In this document: one piece after another, positions 43,830 through 52,322 of the stretch
Layout: every line of letters begins with the position of its first letter
How positions within the stretch are numbered: position 1 is the stretch's first letter
Position numbers and translations under genes: made by a program
Notes under the pieces: model-generated
What the model saw: only the letters and a program-made list of their open reading frames with translations
What the model was told of the DNA's origin: nothing
Database searches by the model: none
Assembly: GCA_025058735.1 (NCBI GenBank)
Contig: JANXDX010000019.1
Location: 1 to 64,000 of the forward strand
Direction: 5' to 3'
From: Archaeoglobaceae archaeon
GTDB taxonomy: Archaea; Halobacteriota; Archaeoglobi; Archaeoglobales; Archaeoglobaceae
DNA: 64,000 nucleotides

Positions 43830-44636
43830 TTACTTTTTAATATATCTCTTCATAATTTCTACAAACTTCTCATACTCGATGTAACCAGCTACTTTCATTC
43901 CGTCGATGAAAAAGGTAGGAGTCCCTGAAACTCCGTATCTCAGGCCTTCTACAAAATCTTCATACACTTTGCTTCTATATTTCCCAGATTCATAACAAGA
44001 TCTAAACTTTGCAACGTCTAGGTTCAAATTTGCTGCATAATCGTAGAACTTTGAAAAATCTCTTATCCATTCACTTTGTTTTTCGAACAAAACGTAATGA
44101 TATTCCCAGTATTTTCCCTGTTCTCCAGCACAAAGAGCTGCTTGCGCTGCTTTATAAGAAGTTTCTCCATGAACTGGAAAGTTTTTGAAAATAATTTTTA
44201 CATTAAATTCTCTTAGTATTCTTTTTTCAACTTCTAAACTGAACTTAGAACAAGCTGGGCAAGCATAGTCGCTAAATTCAACAATTACAACTTCTGGATT
44301 TTCAGAACCGATCGACTGGCCTTCAGTTTTTAACTCGATCGGAAAAACGTAACCAGCAGGTATTAGAAGTCTGTTGTCTATTACATAGAAAGCATCGGTA
44401 AAAACTTTTGTCCCATTCTGGTATATGTCGATCAGCACGAGGTAAGCGTTACCTTCGATTTTGTAGCTTGAGATCTTAGCATTTAATCCAGCGTAATTTT
44501 CGCGTAAAAGATCGTTTATGGTTTTTTCAATCGTTTTAACATCCAAATGATGCGGATAGAGTTTTGTTGCAGCAAAACTTACCACTGCACCGAGTAAAAA
44601 GACAGCTGCAAAAAGTACGAATCTTTGAAGTTTCAT
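43830..44636 (-). CDS. Membrane-anchored DsbA-like thioredoxin-fold oxidoreductase
   Basis: Starting at MKLQRFVLFAAVFLLGAVVS (a signal anchor), the protein has a spacer of about 90 residues and then a DsbA/thioredoxin-type domain with the active site YACPACSKF (C126, C129), IIFKNFPVHGETSYKAAQAAL, and the cis-proline motif GTPTFFIDGMKVAG. Such proteins form or shuffle disulfides in exported proteins. An earlier start at 44681 exists, but a TATA-like TTTAAATA ending about 22 bases before 44636 favours this one, leaderless. Confidence 0.9.
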   Translation of the reverse strand: MKLQRFVLFAAVFLLGAVVSFAATKLYPHHLDVKTIEKTINDLLRENYAGLNAKISSYKIEGNAYLVLIDIYQNGTKVFTDAFYVIDNRLLIPAGYVFPIELKTEGQSIGSENPEVVIVEFSDYACPACSKFSLEVEKRILREFNVKIIFKNFPVHGETSYKAAQAALCAGEQGKYWEYHYVLFEKQSEWIRDFSKFYDYAANLNLDVAKFRSCYESGKYRSKVYEDFVEGLRYGVSGTPTFFIDGMKVAGYIEYEKFVEIMKRYIKK

Positions 44637-44684
44637 AGTTTCAATTGATAAGAAGTTATTTAAATGTTGCCCGAACTTCAACGC

Positions 44685-44880
44685 TGTCTATCATCGAAAG
44701 CTTCGCTCTCTTAAGACAGCTGACCCTGCGGGCTTGTCCCATGCCCGGGTTGCCCCAGAATCATTGCAAGCAAACGTTGCTCGCTCCTCAGAGGACCTAT
44801 CGGCATGGTGTATCCCCGAAATCGCAGAAAGCATCATCGCCAGCTTAGCTGTCTTAGCTTTCCTCCCCTTCGGGGACAAT
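44685..44880 (-). ncRNA. GC-rich structured RNA candidate, class unknown
   Basis: A 200-base GC-rich island in AT-rich DNA. On the minus strand it starts with the hairpin CCCC-gaa-GGGG. Two nested long-range helices close it: GAAAGCT (complement of 44856-44862) with AGCTTTC (44696-44702), and AGACAGCT (complement of 44847-44854) with AGCTGTCT (44714-44721). Inside are the hairpin GCGAGCAA-cgt-TTGCTTGC (44766-44784), ACCC/GGGC...GCCC/GGGT (44723-44750) and GGC(g)ATG...CATGCC. One inner pair is G-U on the minus strand but would be a mismatch on the plus strand, and a TATA-like box sits about 25 bases upstream on the minus side, so I favour minus-strand transcription. It lacks SRP helix 8 and RNase P core motifs as far as I can tell. 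Confidence 0.5.
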
Positions 44881-44896
44881 TGAATTAGTTTTTTAG

Positions 44897-44912
44897 GGAT
44901 AAAAGTTTTTCG
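44897..44912 (-). promoter_or_regulatory. Putative promoter of the structured RNA
   Basis: On the minus strand, CGAAAAACTTTTATCC combines a BRE-like CGAAAA with a TATA-like CTTTTAT. Its centre lies about 25-27 bases before the start of the GC-rich island (TTGTCCCC near 44880), the usual archaeal spacing. Confidence 0.45.
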
Positions 44913-44928
44913 AATGCAACAACTTAAA

Positions 44929-46662
44929 TTAAACTAAAATTAAGTAAGTTAAATATACCAACATCAGAAGTAGAACTATCAGTAACCAAATTCCTGAACT
45001 AAGAAGTTCCGATCCACTTCTTCCTCCAGAAGTAGATTGTTTAAAAACTGCTTCTGGCGTTGTGAATAAAACTTTAACTTTTCTAGCAAAAAGACTAGAA
45101 CTTTTGTCTAATTTTCTTGCTAAATCTACAAGTTGAACTTCGCTAAACCTTATGATCTTGTTACCTAAGATTCTACCAAACCAGTCTGTATCAAGAATTG
45201 TGGCCGCAACACCTTTGTACTTTTCACGGTAAACAAAGAAAGCTATAGATACAAAGGTAAAGAATTGTAGTGTGTTTAAAACTTTTGGAGGTTCGTACGG
45301 AGTAAATTCTACTGAATAAGGTAAAAGATCGTATAAAATTTTATATCCTGGATAAGTTCCAAAGAAAATGCAAAGAAAAGCAGCCAAACCCATAGCAACG
45401 AGCATGTTCCTAGGTACACCTGTGTAAGTTATCTCCACAGGTTTTTCTCTTGAAAACCAAACGTTCCAAGGAAGTTTTAATCCTATACAAAGATGAGTAC
45501 CTATAGCAGCACCTTCTAAAAGGATGAAAATTATTGGAAGATTTAATTCTGCTGAAGCATGTATAGTCATAGTTTTACAAACAAACCCAGCAAACAGTGG
45601 AAATCCTGCGATGGAAAAAGCCCCTATCATGTATAGATAAAATGTTGAGCGCATATATTTGTACAATCCGCCAAGCTCTGTAAATTTACTTCTTCCAGTA
45701 GCTACAATTACTGCTCCCATTCCCATAAAAAGAAGACCTTTATAAATTACGTTACCAAAAGCTAGAGAAACTGCACCGTTTATCGCTAAACTTGTCCCTA
45801 AACCAATTCCACATACCATGTAGCCAAGCTGTGAGACGATGTGGTATGAAAGAAGTCTTCTTCCATCGTTTACCATCATAGCAAATATCACTCCGTACAT
45901 CGCCATCACTGCTCCAAGCCATGCTAAGATCTCTAATCCAGGAAAAGCTCTAGCTAGTGCATATACTGCACACTTCGTTGTAAAGGCTGTCATATATATT
46001 GCACCGGTTATCGAGGCTTCTGGATAAGAATCTGGTAGCCAAGAATGGAATGGAATTACTGCTGCATTTATCATGAATCCCAGCAAAATTAAAAGATACG
46101 GAAAACTTTCCGAGTCCATGAAGATCGTGAAGTTGTCGAACTCTATTGATCCTGTATTCTGCACGTGCAGAACTATACCGGCTAAGAGACAAGAACCGCT
46201 GATCACGTGCCAAATTAAGTACCTAAAACCTGCAGAACGTGCAGCTCTTGTACCTCTGAACCAGATCAAAAATACAGCAGATATCGTCATTATTTTCCAA
46301 AATATGTACAAAGATATTAGATCTCCAGCAAAAACTGCTCCTATAGTACTTCCATAGTAAATCATCGCTGTAACATGCTCCAAATCGTTTTTTATGTGAA
46401 TGGAATATATATTCGCACATACTGCAATTATTGTAAAAACGTACGCAAAAACTAAGCTTAGCTTATCTATTCTACATGTCAACTCGTAGTTCAAGAAGTA
46501 GAACTTCCATTCTATTGGAATTTCTCCGAAGAATCCTTTTGATATTGAAATCAAGAATAAAAAGACAAAAACTGGAATTAGGAGGAAGTAAATTTTTCTT
46601 AAAAGCTTGAAAGGAATGAAAGGTATAAGTAAGGAGCTGATTATTATTAAAAGCCCGATCAT
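44929..46662 (-). CDS. Mrp-type antiporter/complex I-like membrane subunit (third NuoL/M/N paralogue)
   Basis: A 577-residue protein of 14 or more helices with the proton-translocating antiporter core: VIPFHSWLPDSYPEASITGAI contains the conserved H-x-W-L-P and following channel segment, with a lysine in FTTKCAVYAL. The C-terminal part after about residue 470 is a charged, probably lateral segment (ATILDTDWFGRILGNK) before a final helix. It is the last gene of the operon. A third antiporter-like subunit goes beyond the MrpA and MrpD of standard Mrp systems. Confidence 0.85.
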   Translation of the reverse strand: MIGLLIIISSLLIPFIPFKLLRKIYFLLIPVFVFLFLISISKGFFGEIPIEWKFYFLNYELTCRIDKLSLVFAYVFTIIAVCANIYSIHIKNDLEHVTAMIYYGSTIGAVFAGDLISLYIFWKIMTISAVFLIWFRGTRAARSAGFRYLIWHVISGSCLLAGIVLHVQNTGSIEFDNFTIFMDSESFPYLLILLGFMINAAVIPFHSWLPDSYPEASITGAIYMTAFTTKCAVYALARAFPGLEILAWLGAVMAMYGVIFAMMVNDGRRLLSYHIVSQLGYMVCGIGLGTSLAINGAVSLAFGNVIYKGLLFMGMGAVIVATGRSKFTELGGLYKYMRSTFYLYMIGAFSIAGFPLFAGFVCKTMTIHASAELNLPIIFILLEGAAIGTHLCIGLKLPWNVWFSREKPVEITYTGVPRNMLVAMGLAAFLCIFFGTYPGYKILYDLLPYSVEFTPYEPPKVLNTLQFFTFVSIAFFVYREKYKGVAATILDTDWFGRILGNKIIRFSEVQLVDLARKLDKSSSLFARKVKVLFTTPEAVFKQSTSGGRSGSELLSSGIWLLIVLLLMLVYLTYLILV

Positions 46663-46883
46663 CTTCTATACCTCTTCTCGTAGTAATCTTCATCTCTCAT
46701 CAAAATTTTACTACTCAAAAACTTTGAAAAGACTGAAATAGCTATGCATCCAAAGAATCCGAAAAGTGCATAGAATCCTACGATCTCTTCCCATACAAAG
46801 TGATGCTTATGCTTGACAAGAACTCTAACTGGAACTTCTACGAGCACGAACAAAAGTCCTAGAATTATCGTCACTTTCGTCAT
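46659..46883 (-). CDS. Small membrane protein in the Mrp operon
   Basis: Starting at MTKVTIILGLLFVLVEVPV (74 residues), it has two hydrophobic segments with a histidine/tryptophan stretch between them (VKHKHHFVWEEIVGFY) and a charged tail (LMRDEDYYEKRYRR). A longer frame from 46919 would overlap the previous gene by 20 bases. Its end overlaps the next gene by 4 bases, so it is clearly part of the operon. No Mrp subunit name fits; it may be an accessory or lineage-specific subunit. Confidence 0.7.
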   Translation of the reverse strand: MTKVTIILGLLFVLVEVPVRVLVKHKHHFVWEEIVGFYALFGFFGCIAISVFSKFLSSKILMRDEDYYEKRYRR

Positions 46884-46899
46884 TGTACTATTTCTTATA

Positions 46900-48384
46900 C
46901 TATTTCTTAAATACTTCATTTGCAGCCACCTCAGCTAGCTCAGGAAGTAACAATACACTCGGATATATGAACAATAGGATGGAAAAAATTGCTGTGATGG
47001 AAAGAGATACTACCATGAAGAGACAAAGTACATCTCTAAATTCTTCTCTTTTAACACCTTCAGAGCCTTCAAAAAAAGCAGATATCACTATTGGAAGCAA
47101 GTATATTATGTCTAAGATCGATGCGATTATCACTACTAAAATTACGCTCAACAAGAGCGGTTGAGCAAACGTTTCTGCAGATTGTACAGCACCTAGACAA
47201 ATGTACAATTTTCCAAGAAAACCTGCTGTTGGTGGTAATCCGGCCATTCCTATTGCTCCAATTGTAAAGGCGATCATTGTTATAGGCATTACTTTTCCAA
47301 CTCCGGACAATTCACTAACTAATTTTTTACCAGTTACAACCGCAATAGCTCCAGCACAGAGGAACAGAGTTATTTTCATGTAGCCATGGAAAGTTATGTG
47401 CATCATAGCCCCCATCAAAGCTAACGGGCTTAGTAAAGATGCACCTAGGATTATAAAAGAAAGTTGGTTTATCGTCGAGTATGCAAGTCTTCTTTTGAAA
47501 TTGTCTTCACCAATTGCAAGGAGGTTTGCAACTATGACTGTAAACGATGCTAAAACTGCTAGGATCAGATCTAGATTCAAATACTTGATCAGATCGATCC
47601 CGTAGATGTAGCAAACGACTCTGATTATTCCAAAAACTCCAGCCTTAACTACTGCAACTGCATGTAGTAAAGCACTAACTGGAGTAGGCGCTATCATAGC
47701 AGTAGGAAGCCATGAATGGAAGGGCATGTAAGCAGCTTTCATAAATCCTAAAATATAAAAGAAAAATAGTATTTTAAGTAAAACTTCGTCCATCGGATTC
47801 AGTATACCTCCAGGTTTGAAATCAGTGGTACCGGTGATCGCATAAGTTATCAAGCTTGCAGCTAATAAAAAGCTTCCAGAAGTCATTAAATAAAGTAAAT
47901 ACTTTCTTCCAGCAACTAAAGCCTCCTCACTTTCTTCATGTGAAACTAAAGGATACGTAACTATTGTCAGCGTCTCATAGAATATGAATAAGGTTATCAA
48001 ATTTTCCGAAAAAGCTATACCTAAAGCACTCATTATTGATATTGCAAAGCAGAAGTAGTACCTTGTCTGCGCATGTTCTTTTAGAGCTCTCATGTATCCG
48101 ATCGAATAGAGAGAAACTAGTATCCATAGAGACGATGACGTCAACGCAAATATAAGACCAAACGCATCAACCTTAAAAGCAAATTCTATACCTGGAAGAA
48201 TTTCAAAAATCGTACACTCTATACTTTTTCCATCCAAAAATTCTTGAGCGATCAGAAATACTAAGATGAATGTTACAAAAGTTGCTATAATAGTGCAAGA
48301 CTCTCTTATGTTTGGATGTCTGTGGAAAATCAAAATAAAGAGTGAAGCTATTGCTGGAACTAAAACTGCGTAGAAAGCTATCAT
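46900..48384 (-). CDS. Mrp antiporter subunit, NuoL/M-like (MrpA N-terminal type)
   Basis: A 494-residue antiporter-like protein: YMRALKEHAQTRYYFCFAISI, the channel motif MPFHSWLPTAMIAPTPVSALLHAVAVVKAGVF (in parts, residues about 222-253), and RRLAYSTINQLSFIILG. The LHA-V-K segment with its lysine matches NuoL/MrpA. It lacks the C-terminal extension of full-length MrpA; that part is encoded as a separate gene (50721-51509), as in other archaeal Mrp operons. Overlaps mrpD by 4 bases. Confidence 0.87.
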   Translation of the reverse strand: MIAFYAVLVPAIASLFILIFHRHPNIRESCTIIATFVTFILVFLIAQEFLDGKSIECTIFEILPGIEFAFKVDAFGLIFALTSSSLWILVSLYSIGYMRALKEHAQTRYYFCFAISIMSALGIAFSENLITLFIFYETLTIVTYPLVSHEESEEALVAGRKYLLYLMTSGSFLLAASLITYAITGTTDFKPGGILNPMDEVLLKILFFFYILGFMKAAYMPFHSWLPTAMIAPTPVSALLHAVAVVKAGVFGIIRVVCYIYGIDLIKYLNLDLILAVLASFTVIVANLLAIGEDNFKRRLAYSTINQLSFIILGASLLSPLALMGAMMHITFHGYMKITLFLCAGAIAVVTGKKLVSELSGVGKVMPITMIAFTIGAIGMAGLPPTAGFLGKLYICLGAVQSAETFAQPLLLSVILVVIIASILDIIYLLPIVISAFFEGSEGVKREEFRDVLCLFMVVSLSITAIFSILLFIYPSVLLLPELAEVAANEVFKK

Positions 48385-49871
48385 CTTATCACCGTAACCA
48401 ACTTCTCAACAAAATCTAAAGGTATACCAGTGAGCCAATATACACCAAAAGCTAAGCAGAGTATAGCTAAAAACATAGTTGGAGCAAGCATACTGAGCGG
48501 TGCTTCTTCAGCATTGTTTTCTGAATGTTTGAAGTAGAGTTCTTCGATGACTTTCAAAAAGTAAGCCAAAGTTAACAGAGTTCCTAGTAAAATTATTGCT
48601 AGCATTAAATAGTTTTGAACTTCCAGACTACCTATCGCTAGATAGAACTTCGTTACAAAGCCAACTGACGGTGGTAGTCCAATTAAGCTCAGCATTGCAA
48701 TTAAAAGCGCTGCACTCGTGTACGGCATTTTTTTTGCTAAACCAGCATAATTTCTAATATCTTTTATTCCAGTTTTATATATTATTGCTCCTACAGCTGC
48801 GAATGCGCAACCCTTTGCTATAGCATGGTTTAATATGTTTACGAGGGCTCCAGAAAGGCTCCAGTGAGATGTAAAGTAAGAGATTCCAAGCGTAATGTAT
48901 GCGATGTTTACTACACTAGAATAAGCGAGCATCCTCTTTATGTCGTTTTGTCTATATGCAAGGATAGATGCTACGACTATTGCTACTGCTGAAATAACAG
49001 GAATAAGACTCCAGGCATCTACGTAGATCTTGAGAAAATCTATAGTGAATACTGAAAAAACCAACCTTATAAGAGCGTAGATGAAAGCTTTTGCAACAAC
49101 TGTAGACATGATTAAAGTTACTGCAGATGGAGCATAGGTGTAAGCGTCAGGTTGCCAAGTGTGAAGTGGAAAGACTGCAGCTTTTATTCCAAGACCGACC
49201 AAAACTAAAACAAAAGCAACTTGAACCATCTTGTTGTAGTAGAGATTCTGAAGCAAGATCTTCATGTCTATCATGTTTAAAGTTCCTGTAACAGCGTAGA
49301 GAAAACCTATTCCAAGGAGGTAAAAACAGATCCCTAAGCTACCTAGTATCAAGTAGTTGTAAGATGCCCTTAAAGCTCTGCCACCAGCTACAGCTACGAG
49401 TGCATATGTTGATAGAGAAGCCACTTCTGCTAAGACGAAGAGATTGAAAACGTCTCCAGTAACAACGACACCACAGCATCCTGCTATAAGGAGCTGCATC
49501 AAAGTGTAAAAAGTAGGATGTTTTCTTTCATCTATTTCCTTCTCTACACTCCTCTTTGAATAAACGATACCTAAAAAACTTAGAAATAGTATTACTACTA
49601 AAACATAAGCGTTCAACTCATCTACAACATATTCAATACCCCAAGGTGGCCTCCAGCCACCCAGCCAGTACTGTATTCTTCCCTTAGTCAGCACATGGTT
49701 TAAAGTTAGAATGGAAAGTACGAAGTGGAACGTGGTCGTAAACAAAACTATGTAGTAGCACAACTTTCTATTGAAAAGCCCTACAACTAATATTGTAAGA
49801 GCAGAAAAAACACCTGTTGTAACGATCAGAACTGGAAACTGATGTACAGCTATATCATTCACCCCTTTCAA
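48381..49871 (-). CDS. mrpD: Mrp antiporter subunit D
   Basis: A 496-residue protein of MrpD type: YWLGGWRPPWGIEYVVDELNA near the start, VTGDVFNLFVLAEVASLSTYALVA (residues about 137-160, in parts), AAVFPLHTWQPDAYTYAPSA and RMLAYSSVVNIAYITLG. The GGW-PPWGI stretch is diagnostic of MrpD versus MrpA. It contributes a cation/proton half-channel. Overlaps mrpC by 17 bases. Confidence 0.9.
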   Translation of the reverse strand: MKGVNDIAVHQFPVLIVTTGVFSALTILVVGLFNRKLCYYIVLFTTTFHFVLSILTLNHVLTKGRIQYWLGGWRPPWGIEYVVDELNAYVLVVILFLSFLGIVYSKRSVEKEIDERKHPTFYTLMQLLIAGCCGVVVTGDVFNLFVLAEVASLSTYALVAVAGGRALRASYNYLILGSLGICFYLLGIGFLYAVTGTLNMIDMKILLQNLYYNKMVQVAFVLVLVGLGIKAAVFPLHTWQPDAYTYAPSAVTLIMSTVVAKAFIYALIRLVFSVFTIDFLKIYVDAWSLIPVISAVAIVVASILAYRQNDIKRMLAYSSVVNIAYITLGISYFTSHWSLSGALVNILNHAIAKGCAFAAVGAIIYKTGIKDIRNYAGLAKKMPYTSAALLIAMLSLIGLPPSVGFVTKFYLAIGSLEVQNYLMLAIILLGTLLTLAYFLKVIEELYFKHSENNAEEAPLSMLAPTMFLAILCLAFGVYWLTGIPLDFVEKLVTVIR

Positions 49872-50256
49872 CTTCCATCTCTATTATTTCATCTTCTTCA
49901 AGAGTCTTGTATTCTTTGTATATTCTGATTAGCAAAGCTAAAGCTACGCAAGTAGTTGCCGCGGCTACAACTATTCCAGTAAGTATCAAAACGTGTGGAA
50001 GTGGATTTACGTAAAGATAGCCTCTTTTTTCTGCCTCTTCCCATATTATTGGTGGAGTTGCTTCACCTATCCCTAAAGTTTGCAAGCTTCCTATGTCTCC
50101 TAACGAAATGAAAAATAGAAAGATACCGGTCTGGACAAGACTTAATCCGAGAAGTTTTTTGAGTAGATTGTTCTTTGCAAAGATCGTGTATAGACCTATG
50201 AATATAATTAAAACAGATGTCCAGTAGTTGTAGTGTTCTAAGAATTCTTCGATCAT
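49855..50256 (-). CDS. mrpC: Mrp antiporter subunit C (NuoK-like)
   Basis: Three helices in 133 residues with FIGLYTIFAKNNLLKKLLGLSLVQTGIFLFF and VNPLPHVLILTGIVVAAATTCVALALLIR, the NuoK/MrpC pattern (read here in parts). It sits between MrpB- and MrpD-type genes, the standard place. The stop of mrpB and its start are adjacent. Confidence 0.9.
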   Translation of the reverse strand: MIEEFLEHYNYWTSVLIIFIGLYTIFAKNNLLKKLLGLSLVQTGIFLFFISLGDIGSLQTLGIGEATPPIIWEEAEKRGYLYVNPLPHVLILTGIVVAAATTCVALALLIRIYKEYKTLEEDEIIEMEVERGE

Positions 50257-50724
50257 TCAATCTTCCTCCTCATCTTTCCAAGCAAGGTCGTAGAACATCG
50301 AAACGAACGATGCAAAAACTGTAACACCTATTCCAACTTCTATTATAAATTCTATTTGAACAGCTCTTGCCTCATGGGGGCCAACGAGTTGTGTAATAGG
50401 CCAAAAAGCTGAGTAGTTCAAAAACTCTGCTACTAAAAGACTCGCAAAGATGGACAAAAGTCCACAACCACAGTACAAGTATAGACCAAAACTCATAAAG
50501 AATGTATTCCAAGACTCTGGCATCTTCCTTCTTCCTTCTATGAATCCAAAAACTAATGCATGGAGTATATAAGCTGCAGCTACTATACATCCTCCCTGGA
50601 ATCCTCCTCCAGCACCTTTGCTACCTATCATCGTGTATAGACCAAAAGCTAAAACGATCGGTAGCATTTTTCTAGAAGTAGTATCAACAATTATATCTCT
50701 CTTATATTTATAATATTCCTTCAT
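50257..50724 (-). CDS. mrpB: Mrp antiporter subunit B (MnhB domain)
   Basis: MnhB family: SRKMLPIVLAFGLYTMIGSKG, then GAGGGFQGGCIVAAAYILHALVFG, and LVGPHEARAVQIEFIIEVGIGVTVFASFV. The G-x-GGGFQGG pattern is characteristic. Four helices, 155 residues. It overlaps the upstream DUF4040/MrpB-like gene by 4 bases. Confidence 0.9.
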   Translation of the reverse strand: MKEYYKYKRDIIVDTTSRKMLPIVLAFGLYTMIGSKGAGGGFQGGCIVAAAYILHALVFGFIEGRRKMPESWNTFFMSFGLYLYCGCGLLSIFASLLVAEFLNYSAFWPITQLVGPHEARAVQIEFIIEVGIGVTVFASFVSMFYDLAWKDEEED

Positions 50725-51509
50725 AGTACACCCCTTTTCCTAACAAGCAGTATAACGCAAACAGCTGCCGTAAATATAACTATTTCCTCAAACATGGTAT
50801 CATAACCTCTATAATCTGCAAGACCTGACGTTACTGCGTTATAAATTCCAGTTTCTTCAACTGTTTTTTCCAAAACTCTTACAGGCCAATTGTATCTATA
50901 AACTTCTCCCGTTTTTTTGATGAAGTAAAGTTTTATCGGTTCATGGTAGTAGAGTTCATGAGTTTTAATCAATACATCCCACCCATCTTTAGTTTGTAAA
51001 ACCAAGTAATCTTCGAGCTCAGGAAAATTGTCTGACTTGTTGAACATCTTTTCAATTTTTTCCTTTATCTCAATTGGAACTACACCAGAGTTTAGCATTT
51101 CTACGTAGTTTTCATTCATTTCAACTCTGAAGATCATTATGTATCTGTTAGCTGGAGAATTTGCATCACCGAAAGCTGGAGCATCGCTTATTGCGTAAGC
51201 AAAAATTAAGAACAAAATTAGGACTGTCAAAAATCCAACAACCGATTGCAGTTTTTTTCTAACTTTTTTCTCTTTTCTACTTTTCAACCTCGAAAGAGTT
51301 GCAATCATCATTGCTGGTACCACACCAGCTCCTACTGCCGCTTCTGTGAAAGCTATGTCGGGCGCATTCAGTTGAAGCCATACGTTTGCCATTATGAAAC
51401 CATAAGCTCCAAATATCACTATAGCACTGAGCAGATCTCTTACAACTGAGATGCAAATCGCTGCTGAAATCAAGAAAAACAACAAAATTAGATCGAGTGG
51501 AACGATCAT
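50721..51509 (-). CDS. Mrp subunit: DUF4040 plus MrpB/MbhE-like, with large extracytoplasmic insert
   Basis: Residues 5-75 are DUF4040 (the MrpA C-terminal/MbhD part): FGAYGFIMANVWLQLNAPDI then AFTEAAVGAGVVPAMMIATL. After a basic linker and a helix (88-107) comes a segment of roughly 110 residues without membrane helices (from FGDANSPANRY to EETGIYN), and then the MbhE-like SGLADYRGYDTMFEEIV with a final helix. In related MbhE/MrpA proteins the part between these helices is short, so the insert is unusual. Position relative to MrpE and MrpB matches the split MrpA arrangement. Confidence 0.82.
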   Translation of the reverse strand: MIVPLDLILLFFLISAAICISVVRDLLSAIVIFGAYGFIMANVWLQLNAPDIAFTEAAVGAGVVPAMMIATLSRLKSRKEKKVRKKLQSVVGFLTVLILFLIFAYAISDAPAFGDANSPANRYIMIFRVEMNENYVEMLNSGVVPIEIKEKIEKMFNKSDNFPELEDYLVLQTKDGWDVLIKTHELYYHEPIKLYFIKKTGEVYRYNWPVRVLEKTVEETGIYNAVTSGLADYRGYDTMFEEIVIFTAAVCVILLVRKRGVL

Positions 51510-52021
51510 TGTTCACCCTCCATGAAAACGTAGGAAACTTTCCTTATCATCGTCCTCTCTTCAGCTAAAGAAGAAGCTGGCTCGCTAGCGATCGCATGAA
51601 CTAAGAATTTACCATTTTCATCGACATCTATAGTTACTGTACCAGGTGTTAAAGTTATTGAATTTGCAAGCGTTGTAATTGCTGCATCACTTCTCAAAGG
51701 AGTTGAAAATTCTATTACTTGGGGGTTTAAATCTCTAAAACCTAAAACGCGGAGAGATACGTCGATAGCAGATAGGAACATTTGGTAGAGCAACCAAAAC
51801 ATATAAACTAGATATCTAAAAGCCACAGTTCTTCTAAATTTCCCTGAAATTAAGAATTCGTGCATGACGAACGTGACGATCAGGGCGATAACTATTCCAC
51901 TTACAAGTCTAGAGAGCTCGTAATAACCTAAAATGTAGACGTTCCAAGCTGATAGGACTAACCAAAAAGCAAACATCAGCAAAAACGTTACAACTTTTCT
52001 CACGATCTCACATCCTTTCAT
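51506..52021 (-). CDS. mrpE: Mrp antiporter subunit E
   Basis: MrpE pattern: FAFWLVLSAWNVYILGYYELSRLVSGI near the start (in parts), two or three helices, then the cytoplasmic domain TLANSITLTPGTVTIDVDEN, the hallmark of the family. 171 residues from the first ATG; a GTG six codons in (52003), with a GGATGTGA site before it, is an equally good start. Overlaps mrpG and the downstream subunit gene. Confidence 0.9.
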   Translation of the reverse strand: MKGCEIVRKVVTFLLMFAFWLVLSAWNVYILGYYELSRLVSGIVIALIVTFVMHEFLISGKFRRTVAFRYLVYMFWLLYQMFLSAIDVSLRVLGFRDLNPQVIEFSTPLRSDAAITTLANSITLTPGTVTIDVDENGKFLVHAIASEPASSLAEERTMIRKVSYVFMEGEQ

Positions 52022-52322
52022 CTCCCTTTTTCCAAACTTTCACTCCTGTATAGAATGCTGCTTTTACTATTGCATGAGTAGCAGCTGGAATTGAGAAAAG
52101 ATAAAATAAAGTTATTAAAACTAGTTTTATCGATATGAAGCTCAGACCTTCGTAAATTGTGCAGCCAACGATTATGAATAGTTGGCCCATTGTGTCGCAC
52201 TTTCCAATAGCGTGAGTCCTTGTATAAAAATCTGGAAACCTTATAAGGCCAAGAGCTCCGAGAAACATGAACGCCGATCCAATAGCTATAAGTATTGCAG
52301 AGATCAAATTGATGGGTGACAT
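52008..52322 (-). CDS. mrpG: Mrp antiporter subunit G
   Basis: Three helices in 104 residues: LISAILIAIGSAFMFLGALG then LIRFPDFYTRTHAIGKCDTMGQ, the MrpG signature (G-x-x-R-x-P-D-x-x-x-R-x-H-A). Overlaps mrpF by 19 bases and mrpE by 14. Confidence 0.92.
   Translation of the reverse strand: MSPINLISAILIAIGSAFMFLGALGLIRFPDFYTRTHAIGKCDTMGQLFIIVGCTIYEGLSFISIKLVLITLFYLFSIPAATHAIVKAAFYTGVKVWKKGDERM

Noticed and set aside
44691-44879. A 62-codon open frame beginning with TTG across the GC-rich island
   Set aside because: Its GC-rich codon use is unlike every real gene in the window, it matches no family, and the DNA folds as nested helices; an RNA is the better explanation.
44685-44880. Assignment of the GC-rich island as SRP RNA or tRNA-like element
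   Set aside because: The GGAA-tetraloop helix 8 of SRP RNA and any cloverleaf or T-loop motif are absent.
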